Part shown: positions 1-6,707 of the stretch, piece after piece
Layout of the letters: every line of letters begins with the position of its first letter
Numbering within the stretch: position 1 is the first letter of the stretch
Source of the DNA: Propionibacteriaceae bacterium
GTDB lineage: Bacteria; Actinomycetota; Actinomycetes; Propionibacteriales; Propionibacteriaceae
Length of the DNA stretch: 12,938 bases
Assembly: GCA_024636075.1 (NCBI GenBank)
Contig: JAGXHS010000021.1
Coordinates: 1 to 12,938 of the forward strand
Reading direction: 5' to 3'
Made by a program: the position numbers and the translations under genes
Notes under the pieces: generated by a model
Databases searched by the model: none
Told to the model about the DNA's origin: nothing
Seen by the model: only the letters and a program-made list of their open reading frames with translations

Positions 1-54
1 CGCGCGGGGTACGTAGCTGCTCTGGAGAAGGCAAAGCTGGTCTGGGGCCGGTAG
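1..54 (+). other. Mirror copy of the 3' end of the DHOD-like gene (17 codons plus stop)
   Basis: On the plus strand, frame 1, these bases read as 17 sense codons ending LEKAKLVWGR and then TAG. This is identical to the C-terminus encoded on the minus strand at 118-171. As given, the sequence would be two tail-to-tail copies of one gene sharing a 63-bp spacer. The identity extends to synonymous positions and non-coding bases, so it should not be counted as a second gene without independent evidence. It is most likely the left arm of an assembly fold-back. Confidence 0.8.
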
Positions 55-60
55 ACATCC

Positions 61-111
61 AAACGTGGTGGTGGCCGAGGCGATTGAATCGCCTCGGCCA
101 CCACCACGTTT
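61..111 (-). terminator. Probable terminator hairpin after the DHOD-like gene
   Basis: Seven bases after the TAG of the DHOD-like gene, the transcript could form a GC-rich hairpin with arms 61-85 and 87-111 around a small TTCAA-type loop. It is flanked by AAAC on one side and GTTT on the other. The position, directly after the last gene of a four-gene operon, fits an intrinsic terminator. There is no long U-tract, but the sequence beyond the hairpin is itself part of the suspicious mirror repeat, so the true downstream bases may not be represented here. A hairpin this strong would also be a natural trigger for a fold-back artefact. Confidence 0.5.
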
Positions 112-117
112 GGATGT

Positions 118-1122
118 CTACCGGCCCCAGACCAGCTTTGCCTTCTCCAGAGCAGCTACGTACCCCGCGCGCTCGTACTCATCCGCGGAGACGTCCACCG
201 GCACCGCCAGCAAGCCGCGAGCCTTGTCAAGAGTCAGCTGCTTGCGTTCCAGCCAGGTCGTCAGCCCGCCGATCAGCTTCGCGGCATGGCCCGGTCCGTG
301 ACGAAGCAGGGCCGAGGTCGTCATCGCGACATCCGCACCGGCGAGGATGTACTTGACCACGTCGTCTGGGGTCTCGACTCCCGAGGTCCCGGCCAGCGAG
401 GCGTTCAGGTGGTGGCGCAGTGCCGCGATCCAGGTACGCGGCAGTCGTCCCTCCGATTGGTGCGACAACTCGACCCCCGGAACCACGTCAACGGCCTCGA
501 CGTCGACCTCGGGCTGCAGGAAGCGGTTGAAAAGCACCAGCCCATCGGCGCCCGCCTCAACCAAGCGCGTCGCCATCGAGCCCAACGAGCTGAAGTATGG
601 GCCCATCTTCACCGCGATCGGGATGTCCACCACACCGTTCACCGCCTGGACGATCTCCAGGTAGCGCCGCTCAACGCTGGCGCCGTCGGTGTGCACGTCC
701 CCTGGCACGAAGTAGACGTTCAATTCGATGGCCGCAGCGCCAGCGTCCTGGAACTGTCGAGCGGTGTCGGTCCATCCGCCGTGCGTGGCGCCGTTCAGAC
801 TCCCGATCAGCGGCACGTCGATGGCCGCAGCGCCGCGTTCCAACAGTTTCAGGTAGCTGCTGGTGAACGAATCGTCACGATTCGGCACCACCGGAAAATA
901 GGAAAGCGACTCGGCGTAGGACTCGTCGTGCATCTCCTCCAGAGCCTGCATGCGAGCCCGCTCGTGGCGCACCTGCTCCTCCATCAGCGAATACATCACC
1001 ACCGCGCCGACACCCGAGTCGGCCAATTCCTTGATGCCGTCAACGGTCTGCGAGAGCGGTCCTGGGGAGGCCACCACAGGACATCGCAACTGCAGGCCGA
1101 GGTAAGGCGTCGTCAGGTCCAT
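118..1122 (-). CDS. Dihydroorotate dehydrogenase-like flavoprotein (NifJ-associated)
   Basis: This 334-residue protein resembles the DHOD-like FMN-barrel group that often sits beside nifJ. Visible family marks are the N-terminal ASPGPLS loop, IELNVYFVP near residues 131-139, the VKMGPYFSSLG strand with its FMN-contacting Lys near 171, GLVLFNRF near 191 and LAGTSGVETPDDV near 243. The strand that carries the catalytic Cys in class 1 DHODs (NLSCPN) or Ser in class 2 reads NVYFVP, so neither base is present. From what I know of the family, the FMN site is kept while catalytic residues are missing, so pyrimidine synthesis is unlikely. Start ATG 1122 has GGAG five bases upstream and lies 9 nt after the PFOR stop, so the two genes are co-transcribed. 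Its role is unknown; an electron-transfer or flavin partner of PFOR is inference. The last 54 bases lie in the terminal inverted repeat. Confidence 0.9.
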   Translation of the reverse strand: MDLTTPYLGLQLRCPVVASPGPLSQTVDGIKELADSGVGAVVMYSLMEEQVRHERARMQALEEMHDESYAESLSYFPVVPNRDDSFTSSYLKLLERGAAAIDVPLIGSLNGATHGGWTDTARQFQDAGAAAIELNVYFVPGDVHTDGASVERRYLEIVQAVNGVVDIPIAVKMGPYFSSLGSMATRLVEAGADGLVLFNRFLQPEVDVEAVDVVPGVELSHQSEGRLPRTWIAALRHHLNASLAGTSGVETPDDVVKYILAGADVAMTTSALLRHGPGHAAKLIGGLTTWLERKQLTLDKARGLLAVPVDVSADEYERAGYVAALEKAKLVWGR

Positions 1123-1131
1123 GGGGGCTCC

Positions 1132-4100
1132 TCACACTTCTCGGCGGGCATCCGCTGCGAACGCTTCGGCGCCGCGGGTGGCCATCTCTTCGTATTCCTG
1201 CCAGCGGCGACGCACCTGCTCCTGGCCGAGTCCCAGCAGCCGCTCGGCCTCCACCGGGTCAGCGCGCTGCAACATGTTGAAGCGCAACTCGTTGGAGTGG
1301 TATTCAGCCAGCGAGAGCCGGGGGCGCGGAGAATCGAGCAGGAATGGATTGCCGCCCTGGTTGCGCAGGATCGGGTTGTAGCGAATCAGCGGCCAATGAC
1401 CCGAGTTGACGGCCTTGTACTGCTGGTCGAGACCCTTTCGCATGTCAATGCCGTGGGCGATGCAGTGACTGTAGGCGAGGATCAGGCTGGGGCCGTTGTA
1501 GGCCTCCGCCTCCCGGAACGCCTTCAACGTCTGCTGCGGATCAGCACCCATCGCCACTCGCGCCACGTACACGTTGCCGTAGGCGATGGCCTGCATCGCC
1601 ATGTCCTTCTTGTTCGTGGTCTTGCCGGCAGCCGCGAACTTGGCGATCGCGCCCAGCGGCGTCGACTTGCTGGCTTGCCCTCCAGTGTTGGAGTACACCT
1701 CTGTATCCAGCACCAGGACGTTCACGTCCCGGCCGGAGGCCAACACATGGTCCACTCCCGCGGAGCCGATGTCATAGGCCCAGCCGTCGCCGCCGACGAT
1801 CCACACCGAACGGCGCAGCAGGTGGTCCATCACCGAGCGCAGGTCGTCGACGATGGGTCCGTCCAAGCCGTCGAGGGTCTTGCCCAGTCGATCCAATCGT
1901 TCGGTCTGGAGCACCAGATCGCTCTCGTACAGTTGCTCGGTCGTCAACATGGCGTCGACCAAGGTGTCATCGCCGATCTGATCGCGCAGCTGCTCCAATC
2001 GGGTACGTGCCAGGTTGGTGTGCAGATCAGCAGCCAACCGCAACCCCAGACCGAACTCCGCATTGTCCTCGAACAAGGAGTTGGACCAGGCCGGTCCTCT
2101 GCCAGCAGCGTTCTTCGCCCAGGGCGTCGTCGGCAGGTTGCCACCGTAGATGGACGAACATCCGGTGGCATTCGCGACAGTGGCACGGTCCCCGAACAGC
2201 TGGGTGAGCAGCTTCAGGTACGGCGTCTCGCCGCAGCCTGAGCAGGCACCGGAGAACTCGAACAACGGCTCCAGGAACTGGGTTCCGCGCACGGTGCCGA
2301 AATCAACTCGTGAGCGATCATTGGTGGGGATCGTCTCGAAGAACGCGACGTTCTCGCGCTCCTGAGTCCGATCCAGCACCGGAGCCAGGTTGATCGCTCG
2401 CCGTGCCGGTTGATTGATCGGTTTCACCGGGCAGGCCTCGACGCACAACGCGCAGCCGGTGCAGTCCTCGGCGTAGACCTGCAGGGTGTAGCGCACATCC
2501 GGCAGACCGGCTGAGTTCAACTCGACGCTCTGGAACCCGTCGGGAGCACCGCTCAGTTCGTCTGGCTCGTAGTACTTGGCGCGGATCACCGAATGTGGGC
2601 AGACGAAGGAGCAGTTGCCGCACTGGATGCAGGCCTCCGGATCCCACACCGCGATCACGTCGGAAATGTTGCGCTTCTCGTACTTGGCCGTGCCGCTGGG
2701 GTACGACCCGTCCACCGGCAGCGCCGAGACCGGGAGGTCGTCGCCGTGCCCTGCCAACATCGCCGCCGTGACGGAGCGAACGAAGTCGGGTGCACTTTCG
2801 GGTACCGGGGCGTGCAGCTGCTTGGTGGAGGTGGCCAGTTTCGGTAGCGGTACCTGATGCAACTGCTCCAGGGTCGAGTCGACTGCGGCGTGGTTCTTGG
2901 CCACGATCTCCATCGACTTGCGCGCATAGGTCTTGGTGATCGCCTCCTTGACCTTCTCGATCGCCTGTTCCCGCGGTAGCACGCCCGAGATGGCGAAGAA
3001 ACAGGTCTGCAGAATGGTGTTGGTTCGTCCGGCCAGCCCCGCGGCGCGTGCCACCGAGTTGGCGTCGATGCAGTACACCCGCAGCTGCAGATCCAGAATT
3101 TTTCGCTGCATCGTCTCCGGAAGGGCGTGCCATGTCTTCTCCGGCGTCAGTGGCGAGTTGAGCAACAGCACGCTGCCCTCACGGGCACAACCGAGCACGT
3201 CGATCTCCTCCAGAATGCTCCAGTGGTGCACTCCGATGAAGCCCGCCTTGGTGACCAGCCATGAGGCTTTGATCGCCTCCGGGCCGAAACGCAGGTGCGA
3301 CACCGTCCGGGAACCGCTCTTCTTCGAGTCGTAGACGAAGTAGCCCTGGGCGAAGGTGTCGGGCTGGGAGCCGATGATCTTGATGGTGTTCTTGTTGGCG
3401 CCGACAGTGCCGTCGGAACCCAATCCGTAGAACACCGCGCGCAGCGTCTGCTCACTCTCCAGATCGACGTCGGTAGGGTACTCGATCGACGAGTGCGAGA
3501 CGTCATCGTTGATGCCGACGGTGAAGCGGGCACGGGGTGATTCGCTGGCCATCTCAGCGAAGACGCCCAGAGCCATGCCGGGGGTGAACTCCTTCGATGA
3601 CAAGCCATAACGGCCACCGATGATGCGGGGCATGGGGCTGAGGCGGCCGGCGGCGCAGGCCTCGCTGAGAGCGGCCGCCACATCCAGGAACATCGGTTCC
3701 CCGCCGGAGCCGGGTTCCTTGGTGCGATCCAACACGGCGATGTGGCGTACTGAAGCCGGTAGCGCGGCCAGCAGTGCTTCGGTGGGGAACGGGCGGTACA
3801 GCCGCATCTGCAGCACGCCGACCTTTTCGCCATGGTCAGCTGTCAATCGGTCGACCGCCTGGTCGACGGCCTCGACAGCGGATCCCATGATCACCACGAC
3901 GCGCTCGGCGTCGGGTGCGCCCCGGTACTCGACCAAGCCGTACTTTCTGCCGGTCAGGGTGGCGAATTCGTCCATCACGTCCTGCACCACGCCTGAGGTT
4001 CGGGCGTAGAAAGGGTTCACCGTCTCGCGGCTCTGGAAGTAGGTGTCAGGATTCTGGGCAGTGCCGCGGATGAACGGATTGCCCGGGCTCAGCGCCCGCG

Positions 4101-4713
4101 CCCGGTGCTCACGGACCAGCTCATCGGACACCAGGGCGCGCAACTGGTCGTCGCTGAGTCTGTACATCGTGTTCAGCTCGTGCGAGGTGCGGAAGCCGTC
4201 GAAGAAGTGCAGGAAAGGAATCCGGGTGCGCAACGTGGCTGAGTGCGCGACCAGCGCCATGTCATGAGCTTCCTGCACCGAGGCGGAGCTGAGCAGTGCG
4301 AAGCCGGTCTGGCGCACTGCCATCACGTCCTGATGGTCCCCGAAGATTGACAATGCCTGTGCCGCCAAAGACCGCGCGGCCACATGGAACACGGTCGAGG
4401 TCAACTCGCCGGCGATCTTGTACATGTTGGGGATCATCAGGAGCAGTCCCTGGGATGCGGTGAAGGTGGAACTCAACGCTCCCCCCTGCAGGGCGCCGTG
4501 CATGGCGCCGGCCGCGCCACCCTCCGACTGCATCTCGACCACTGTCGGCACTTGTCCCCAGATGTTGGCCCGGGAATGCGCCGACCATTCGTCCGCGAGC
4601 TCGGCCATCGTGGAGCTCGGCGTGATCGGGTAGATCGAGCAGAGTTCGGTCAACCGGTATGCGACGTCGACTGCGGCTTCGTTGCCGTCGACGATGGATC
4701 TGACCGCTGTCAT
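1132..4713 (-). CDS. nifJ: Pyruvate:ferredoxin (flavodoxin) oxidoreductase, single-chain homodimeric type
   Basis: This 1193-residue cytoplasmic enzyme oxidises pyruvate with CoA to acetyl-CoA and CO2 and reduces ferredoxin or flavodoxin. Counting from ATG 4713, T31 (in YPITPSS), E64 (in QSEGGA) and R114 (in AARS) fall exactly on the thiamine-diphosphate and pyruvate-contacting residues known from Desulfovibrio africanus PFOR, which supports this start. The ferredoxin domain has two 4Fe-4S motifs, C695/698/701/705 and C751/754/757/761. The proximal cluster ligands are C824, C827, C852 and C1084. The thiamine-diphosphate/Mg motif runs from GGDGWAYDIG to YSNTGG, with N1009. The C-terminus stops too early for the extra domain VII linked to oxygen tolerance in D. 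africanus, so oxygen sensitivity is expected. The start overlaps the previous stop (ATGA) and has GGAG at 4719-4722. No frameshift or missing key residue is seen. A related 2-oxoacid substrate cannot be excluded from sequence alone. Confidence 0.97.
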   Translation of the reverse strand: MTAVRSIVDGNEAAVDVAYRLTELCSIYPITPSSTMAELADEWSAHSRANIWGQVPTVVEMQSEGGAAGAMHGALQGGALSSTFTASQGLLLMIPNMYKIAGELTSTVFHVAARSLAAQALSIFGDHQDVMAVRQTGFALLSSASVQEAHDMALVAHSATLRTRIPFLHFFDGFRTSHELNTMYRLSDDQLRALVSDELVREHRARALSPGNPFIRGTAQNPDTYFQSRETVNPFYARTSGVVQDVMDEFATLTGRKYGLVEYRGAPDAERVVVIMGSAVEAVDQAVDRLTADHGEKVGVLQMRLYRPFPTEALLAALPASVRHIAVLDRTKEPGSGGEPMFLDVAAALSEACAAGRLSPMPRIIGGRYGLSSKEFTPGMALGVFAEMASESPRARFTVGINDDVSHSSIEYPTDVDLESEQTLRAVFYGLGSDGTVGANKNTIKIIGSQPDTFAQGYFVYDSKKSGSRTVSHLRFGPEAIKASWLVTKAGFIGVHHWSILEEIDVLGCAREGSVLLLNSPLTPEKTWHALPETMQRKILDLQLRVYCIDANSVARAAGLAGRTNTILQTCFFAISGVLPREQAIEKVKEAITKTYARKSMEIVAKNHAAVDSTLEQLHQVPLPKLATSTKQLHAPVPESAPDFVRSVTAAMLAGHGDDLPVSALPVDGSYPSGTAKYEKRNISDVIAVWDPEACIQCGNCSFVCPHSVIRAKYYEPDELSGAPDGFQSVELNSAGLPDVRYTLQVYAEDCTGCALCVEACPVKPINQPARRAINLAPVLDRTQERENVAFFETIPTNDRSRVDFGTVRGTQFLEPLFEFSGACSGCGETPYLKLLTQLFGDRATVANATGCSSIYGGNLPTTPWAKNAAGRGPAWSNSLFEDNAEFGLGLRLAADLHTNLARTRLEQLRDQIGDDTLVDAMLTTEQLYESDLVLQTERLDRLGKTLDGLDGPIVDDLRSVMDHLLRRSVWIVGGDGWAYDIGSAGVDHVLASGRDVNVLVLDTEVYSNTGGQASKSTPLGAIAKFAAAGKTTNKKDMAMQAIAYGNVYVARVAMGADPQQTLKAFREAEAYNGPSLILAYSHCIAHGIDMRKGLDQQYKAVNSGHWPLIRYNPILRNQGGNPFLLDSPRPRLSLAEYHSNELRFNMLQRADPVEAERLLGLGQEQVRRRWQEYEEMATRGAEAFAADARREV

Positions 4714-6344
4714 CGCTGCTCCGGAATCATCTCGATGGCGTGCACTGGACATTGGTCGTAGCAGGTGGCGCATCCGGTGCACTTGTCGTAGTCGAAGCGG
4801 TATCGGTGTCCCTCGCCGAGCTTGATCACCGCATCCTCCGGGCAGGCTCCCAGACAGCCGTCACATTCGAAGCAGTTGCCGCAGGACAAACACCGTCGGG
4901 CTTCGAACTTCGCCTGGTTGGGATCCAGACCGCCGACCACCTCATCGAAGGCCACCAGCCGCTGCTCGTCGGTCAACTCCGGCTGAACCAGACGATTGTG
5001 GTCACCGAAATACCACGGGTTGAGCATGTCGAATGTGACCAGCGGGTTCTTCGCTGGGGTGGCGCGCTCGTTGCGGTTCAGCCAGGAATCGATCTGCTCG
5101 GCTGCCCGCTTACCATGACCCACTCCCACTGTGACGGTGCGATCCGAGGGAACCGCGTCACCGCCGGCGAAGATTCCCGGCACGTCAGTCATCAGGGTCT
5201 TGTTGTCCACCTCAACGACGTCGCCATCGAAGTTCATGCCCTGGATGTTGTGCAGGAACTGGGTGTCGGCCTGCTGCCCGACCGCCAGGATCACCGTGTC
5301 GGCGGCCAGCTTCTCGAACTTACCCGTGCCGCGTGCGTTGCCGTCCTCGTCGAGTTCCATGATCTCGACGGTGAGGTCGTCGGATTCCATCGAGCTGATG
5401 CTGCGCAGCCAATGCATCTGGACGCCTTCGCGCTCGGCCTCCATCCGCTCTTCCTCTTGGGCTGGCATCTGTTCCTGGGTGCGTCGATAGACGATCACCG
5501 ACTCTTCGGCGCCCAACCGGCGAGCCACTCGGGCGGCGTCCATCGCGGTGTTGCCGCCCCCGTAGATGGCCACCTTCTTACCGATTTCCGGGCGTTCACC
5601 ACTGGCGACCCCACGCAAGAAGCTCACCGCGTCGAGCATTCTGGCGGCATCCTGGTTGGGAATGTCGATCCGCTTCGACAGATGGGCGCCGACCGCCACG
5701 AATACCGCATCGAAGTGTCCCTCGCGCTGTTCCTCCAACAGGTCGGTGACCCAGTGAGTCATCGTCATCGTGACGCCCAGTGCGCAGAGTCGGCGCAGCT
5801 CGGCATCCAGGACGTCGCGGGGCAGCCGGTACTCCGGAATGCCGTAGCGCATCATTCCGCCGGGCTGCTCGGCGGAGTCGCGAATCTCCACCTCGTGTCC
5901 GAGCCGGGTCAAGTGGTAGGCGGCAGACAATCCTGACGGACCGGCGCCGATCACCAACACCCGGAAACCGGTGTTGTTGCGCGGCCGATGGAACTGCCAG
6001 TCGTTCTCGATGGCCTTGTCACCGAGGTAGCGCTCCACCGAATGGATGCTGACGGCGCTGTCCAGATCCTTGCGATTGCAGACGGTCTCGCACGGGTGGT
6101 AACAGACTCTGCCATGAATGGCGGGGAAAGGATTGTCCCGGGTCAACTGTCGCCAGGCAGACTCGTCGTCACCGGCTTTGATCAGCCGTAGCCATTCCTG
6201 GATGTTCTCGCCCGCAGGACAGCCGGCATTGCACGGCGGCAGCATGTCCAGGTAGACCGGCTTGCGGGACCGAACCGGTGCCACCCGGCCAGACGCCGTG
6301 GCCAGATTGGGAAGAGACGTGATGTCGTGGCGCTCACTGGTCAT
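4710..6344 (-). CDS. GltD/NfnB-like FAD- and NAD(P)H-dependent oxidoreductase with C-terminal 2[4Fe-4S] ferredoxin domain
   Basis: The protein has 544 residues. Domains in order: an N-terminal GltD-type Fe-S region with C38, C42, C81, C85 and C89 (CNAGCP, then RVCYHPCETVC); an FAD Rossmann motif GAGPSG at 133-138; an NAD(P)H-binding motif GGGNTAMDAARVARR near 261, followed by VYRRT, whose arginines suggest NADPH; a second FAD contact, FAGGDAVPSDRTV; and a C-terminal bacterioferredoxin-type domain with two CxxCxxCxxxCP motifs near residues 489-500 and 521-532. Glutamate synthase is unlikely because no gltB lies nearby and GltD lacks the ferredoxin tail. The context, translationally coupled to PFOR (ATGA overlap), points to electron exchange between ferredoxin or PFOR and NAD(P)+, comparable to the NfnB subunit of NADH-dependent ferredoxin:NADP oxidoreductase. 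That role is inference. ATG 6344 overlaps the preceding gene by 11 nt and has GGAG seven bases upstream. Confidence 0.9.
   Translation of the reverse strand: MTSERHDITSLPNLATASGRVAPVRSRKPVYLDMLPPCNAGCPAGENIQEWLRLIKAGDDESAWRQLTRDNPFPAIHGRVCYHPCETVCNRKDLDSAVSIHSVERYLGDKAIENDWQFHRPRNNTGFRVLVIGAGPSGLSAAYHLTRLGHEVEIRDSAEQPGGMMRYGIPEYRLPRDVLDAELRRLCALGVTMTMTHWVTDLLEEQREGHFDAVFVAVGAHLSKRIDIPNQDAARMLDAVSFLRGVASGERPEIGKKVAIYGGGNTAMDAARVARRLGAEESVIVYRRTQEQMPAQEEERMEAEREGVQMHWLRSISSMESDDLTVEIMELDEDGNARGTGKFEKLAADTVILAVGQQADTQFLHNIQGMNFDGDVVEVDNKTLMTDVPGIFAGGDAVPSDRTVTVGVGHGKRAAEQIDSWLNRNERATPAKNPLVTFDMLNPWYFGDHNRLVQPELTDEQRLVAFDEVVGGLDPNQAKFEARRCLSCGNCFECDGCLGACPEDAVIKLGEGHRYRFDYDKCTGCATCYDQCPVHAIEMIPEQR
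4719..4722 (-). promoter_or_regulatory. Shine-Dalgarno that fixes the nifJ start at 4713
   Basis: GGAG on the minus strand lies five bases before ATG 4713, inside the end of the GltD-like gene. It favours this start over in-frame ATGs further upstream (4782, 4773, 4752), which lie in the coding sequence of the preceding gene and would add 13 to 23 residues not expected for NifJ. Confidence 0.6.
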
Positions 6345-6666
6345 CGGCGTGCTCCGGTTCCTCGGCAGCGCTGAGGGCGGCTTCCAGCCGTTCCAACTTG
6401 CCGGTCAGTTCCCCCGTGTAGCCGGGGCGGATGTCTGCTTTGAGGACCAGCGAGATCCGTGAACCGAACACGGCAACGGCATCGGTGGCGCGGCGCACCA
6501 CCTCGAAGCACTCGTCCCAGTCACCCTCGATGGTGGTGAACATGGCGTCAGTTCGGTGCGGCAAACCACTTCCACGAACGACGGCGACGGCAGCGGCAAC
6601 CGCGTCGTGCACCGAGCCGTCAGTGTTTTCGCCGCCCGATGGGGCCACGGAGAATGCCACTAGCAT
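6334..6666 (-). CDS. Thiamine-binding protein (MTH1187/YkoF-like, formerly DUF77)
   Basis: This small 110-residue soluble protein matches the Thiamine_BP family (PF01910). It has the N-terminal strand MLVAFSVAPSG, the middle segment TDAMFTTIEGDWDECFEVV and the strand SRISLVLKADIRPG, followed by a C-terminal helix KLERLEAAL. Family members bind thiamine or its precursor as small ferredoxin-fold oligomers; an enzymatic activity is not established. It is the first gene of the operon containing PFOR, which needs thiamine diphosphate, so a role in cofactor buffering, delivery or sensing is plausible but unproven. I chose ATG 6666 because family members begin with this strand and a -10 hexamer lies correctly placed for a leaderless mRNA. 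An in-frame GTG at 6672 would add only two residues. No Shine-Dalgarno is visible. Confidence 0.85.
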   Translation of the reverse strand: MLVAFSVAPSGGENTDGSVHDAVAAAVAVVRGSGLPHRTDAMFTTIEGDWDECFEVVRRATDAVAVFGSRISLVLKADIRPGYTGELTGKLERLEAALSAAEEPEHADDQ

Positions 6667-6672
6667 GACCAC

Positions 6673-6678
6673 ACGCTA
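6673..6678 (-). promoter_or_regulatory. Candidate -10 element for a leaderless transcript of the PFOR operon
   Basis: TAGCGT on the minus strand fits the actinobacterial TANNNT -10 pattern. It ends six bases before ATG 6666, so transcription could begin at the A of the start codon. This would explain why no Shine-Dalgarno precedes the gene. A TTGACA at 6706-6711 overlaps the stop codon of the LuxR gene but is 27 bases away, too far to be its -35. Six-base matches are common by chance, so the call is tentative. Confidence 0.35.
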
Positions 6679-6690
6679 ACATGCGGTAAC
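6674..6690 (-). repeat. Short direct repeat GTTAcCG / GTTAgCG with 10-bp spacing
   Basis: On the minus strand GTTACCG (6690-6684) and GTTAGCG (6680-6674) start exactly 10 bp apart, about one helical turn, just before the thiamine-binding gene and overlapping its candidate -10. The pair could be an operator half-site pair, possibly for the LuxR-type regulator encoded immediately upstream. With seven-base units and one mismatch, chance is a serious alternative. Confidence 0.3.
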
Positions 6691-6707
6691 GAGGCGGTGC
6701 GCCGGTG

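Larger units (their letters stand above)
1..171. repeat. Perfect 85-bp inverted repeat with one-base centre, at the window edge
   Basis: Base i is complementary to base 172-i for every position I checked from 1 to 85, centred on G86, with no mismatch. The right arm contains the last 17 codons and stop of the DHOD-like gene (118-171) plus 31 bases downstream of it; the left arm repeats all of this in mirror image. The symmetry reaches base 1, so its true length is unknown. A natural terminator hairpin could explain the inner 20-25 bp of each arm but not exact mirroring of coding sequence. The likeliest explanation is a fold-back join at a contig end (hairpin template switching, or graph traversal through a palindrome). 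A genuine recent inverted duplication is the alternative. Confidence 0.95.

Noticed and set aside
65..301. Small plus-strand open frame across the palindrome
   Set aside because: It starts inside the suspicious inverted repeat and then runs antisense to the DHOD-like gene. It shows no independent coding sign.
286..2241. 651-codon open frame on the plus strand
   Set aside because: It runs antisense to the DHOD-like gene and to PFOR, both of which have clear family motifs throughout. The product is rich in Arg, His, Val and Gln with no recognisable domain, as expected for a shadow frame in high-GC DNA.
4714..4782. Upstream start for nifJ giving a 1216-residue protein
   Set aside because: With ATG 4713, residues T31, E64 and R114 match the known PFOR active-site numbering, and GGAG is correctly spaced. 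The extra 23 residues lie inside the previous gene.
4740..5936. 398-codon open frame on the plus strand
   Set aside because: It is antisense to the GltD-like gene, whose FAD, NAD(P)H and Fe-S motifs cover the same bases. It has no ribosome-binding site or family resemblance.
6667..6707. Thiamine diphosphate riboswitch before the thiamine-binding gene
   Set aside because: The 41-nt gap is far shorter than a THI element, and its conserved blocks are not seen there.
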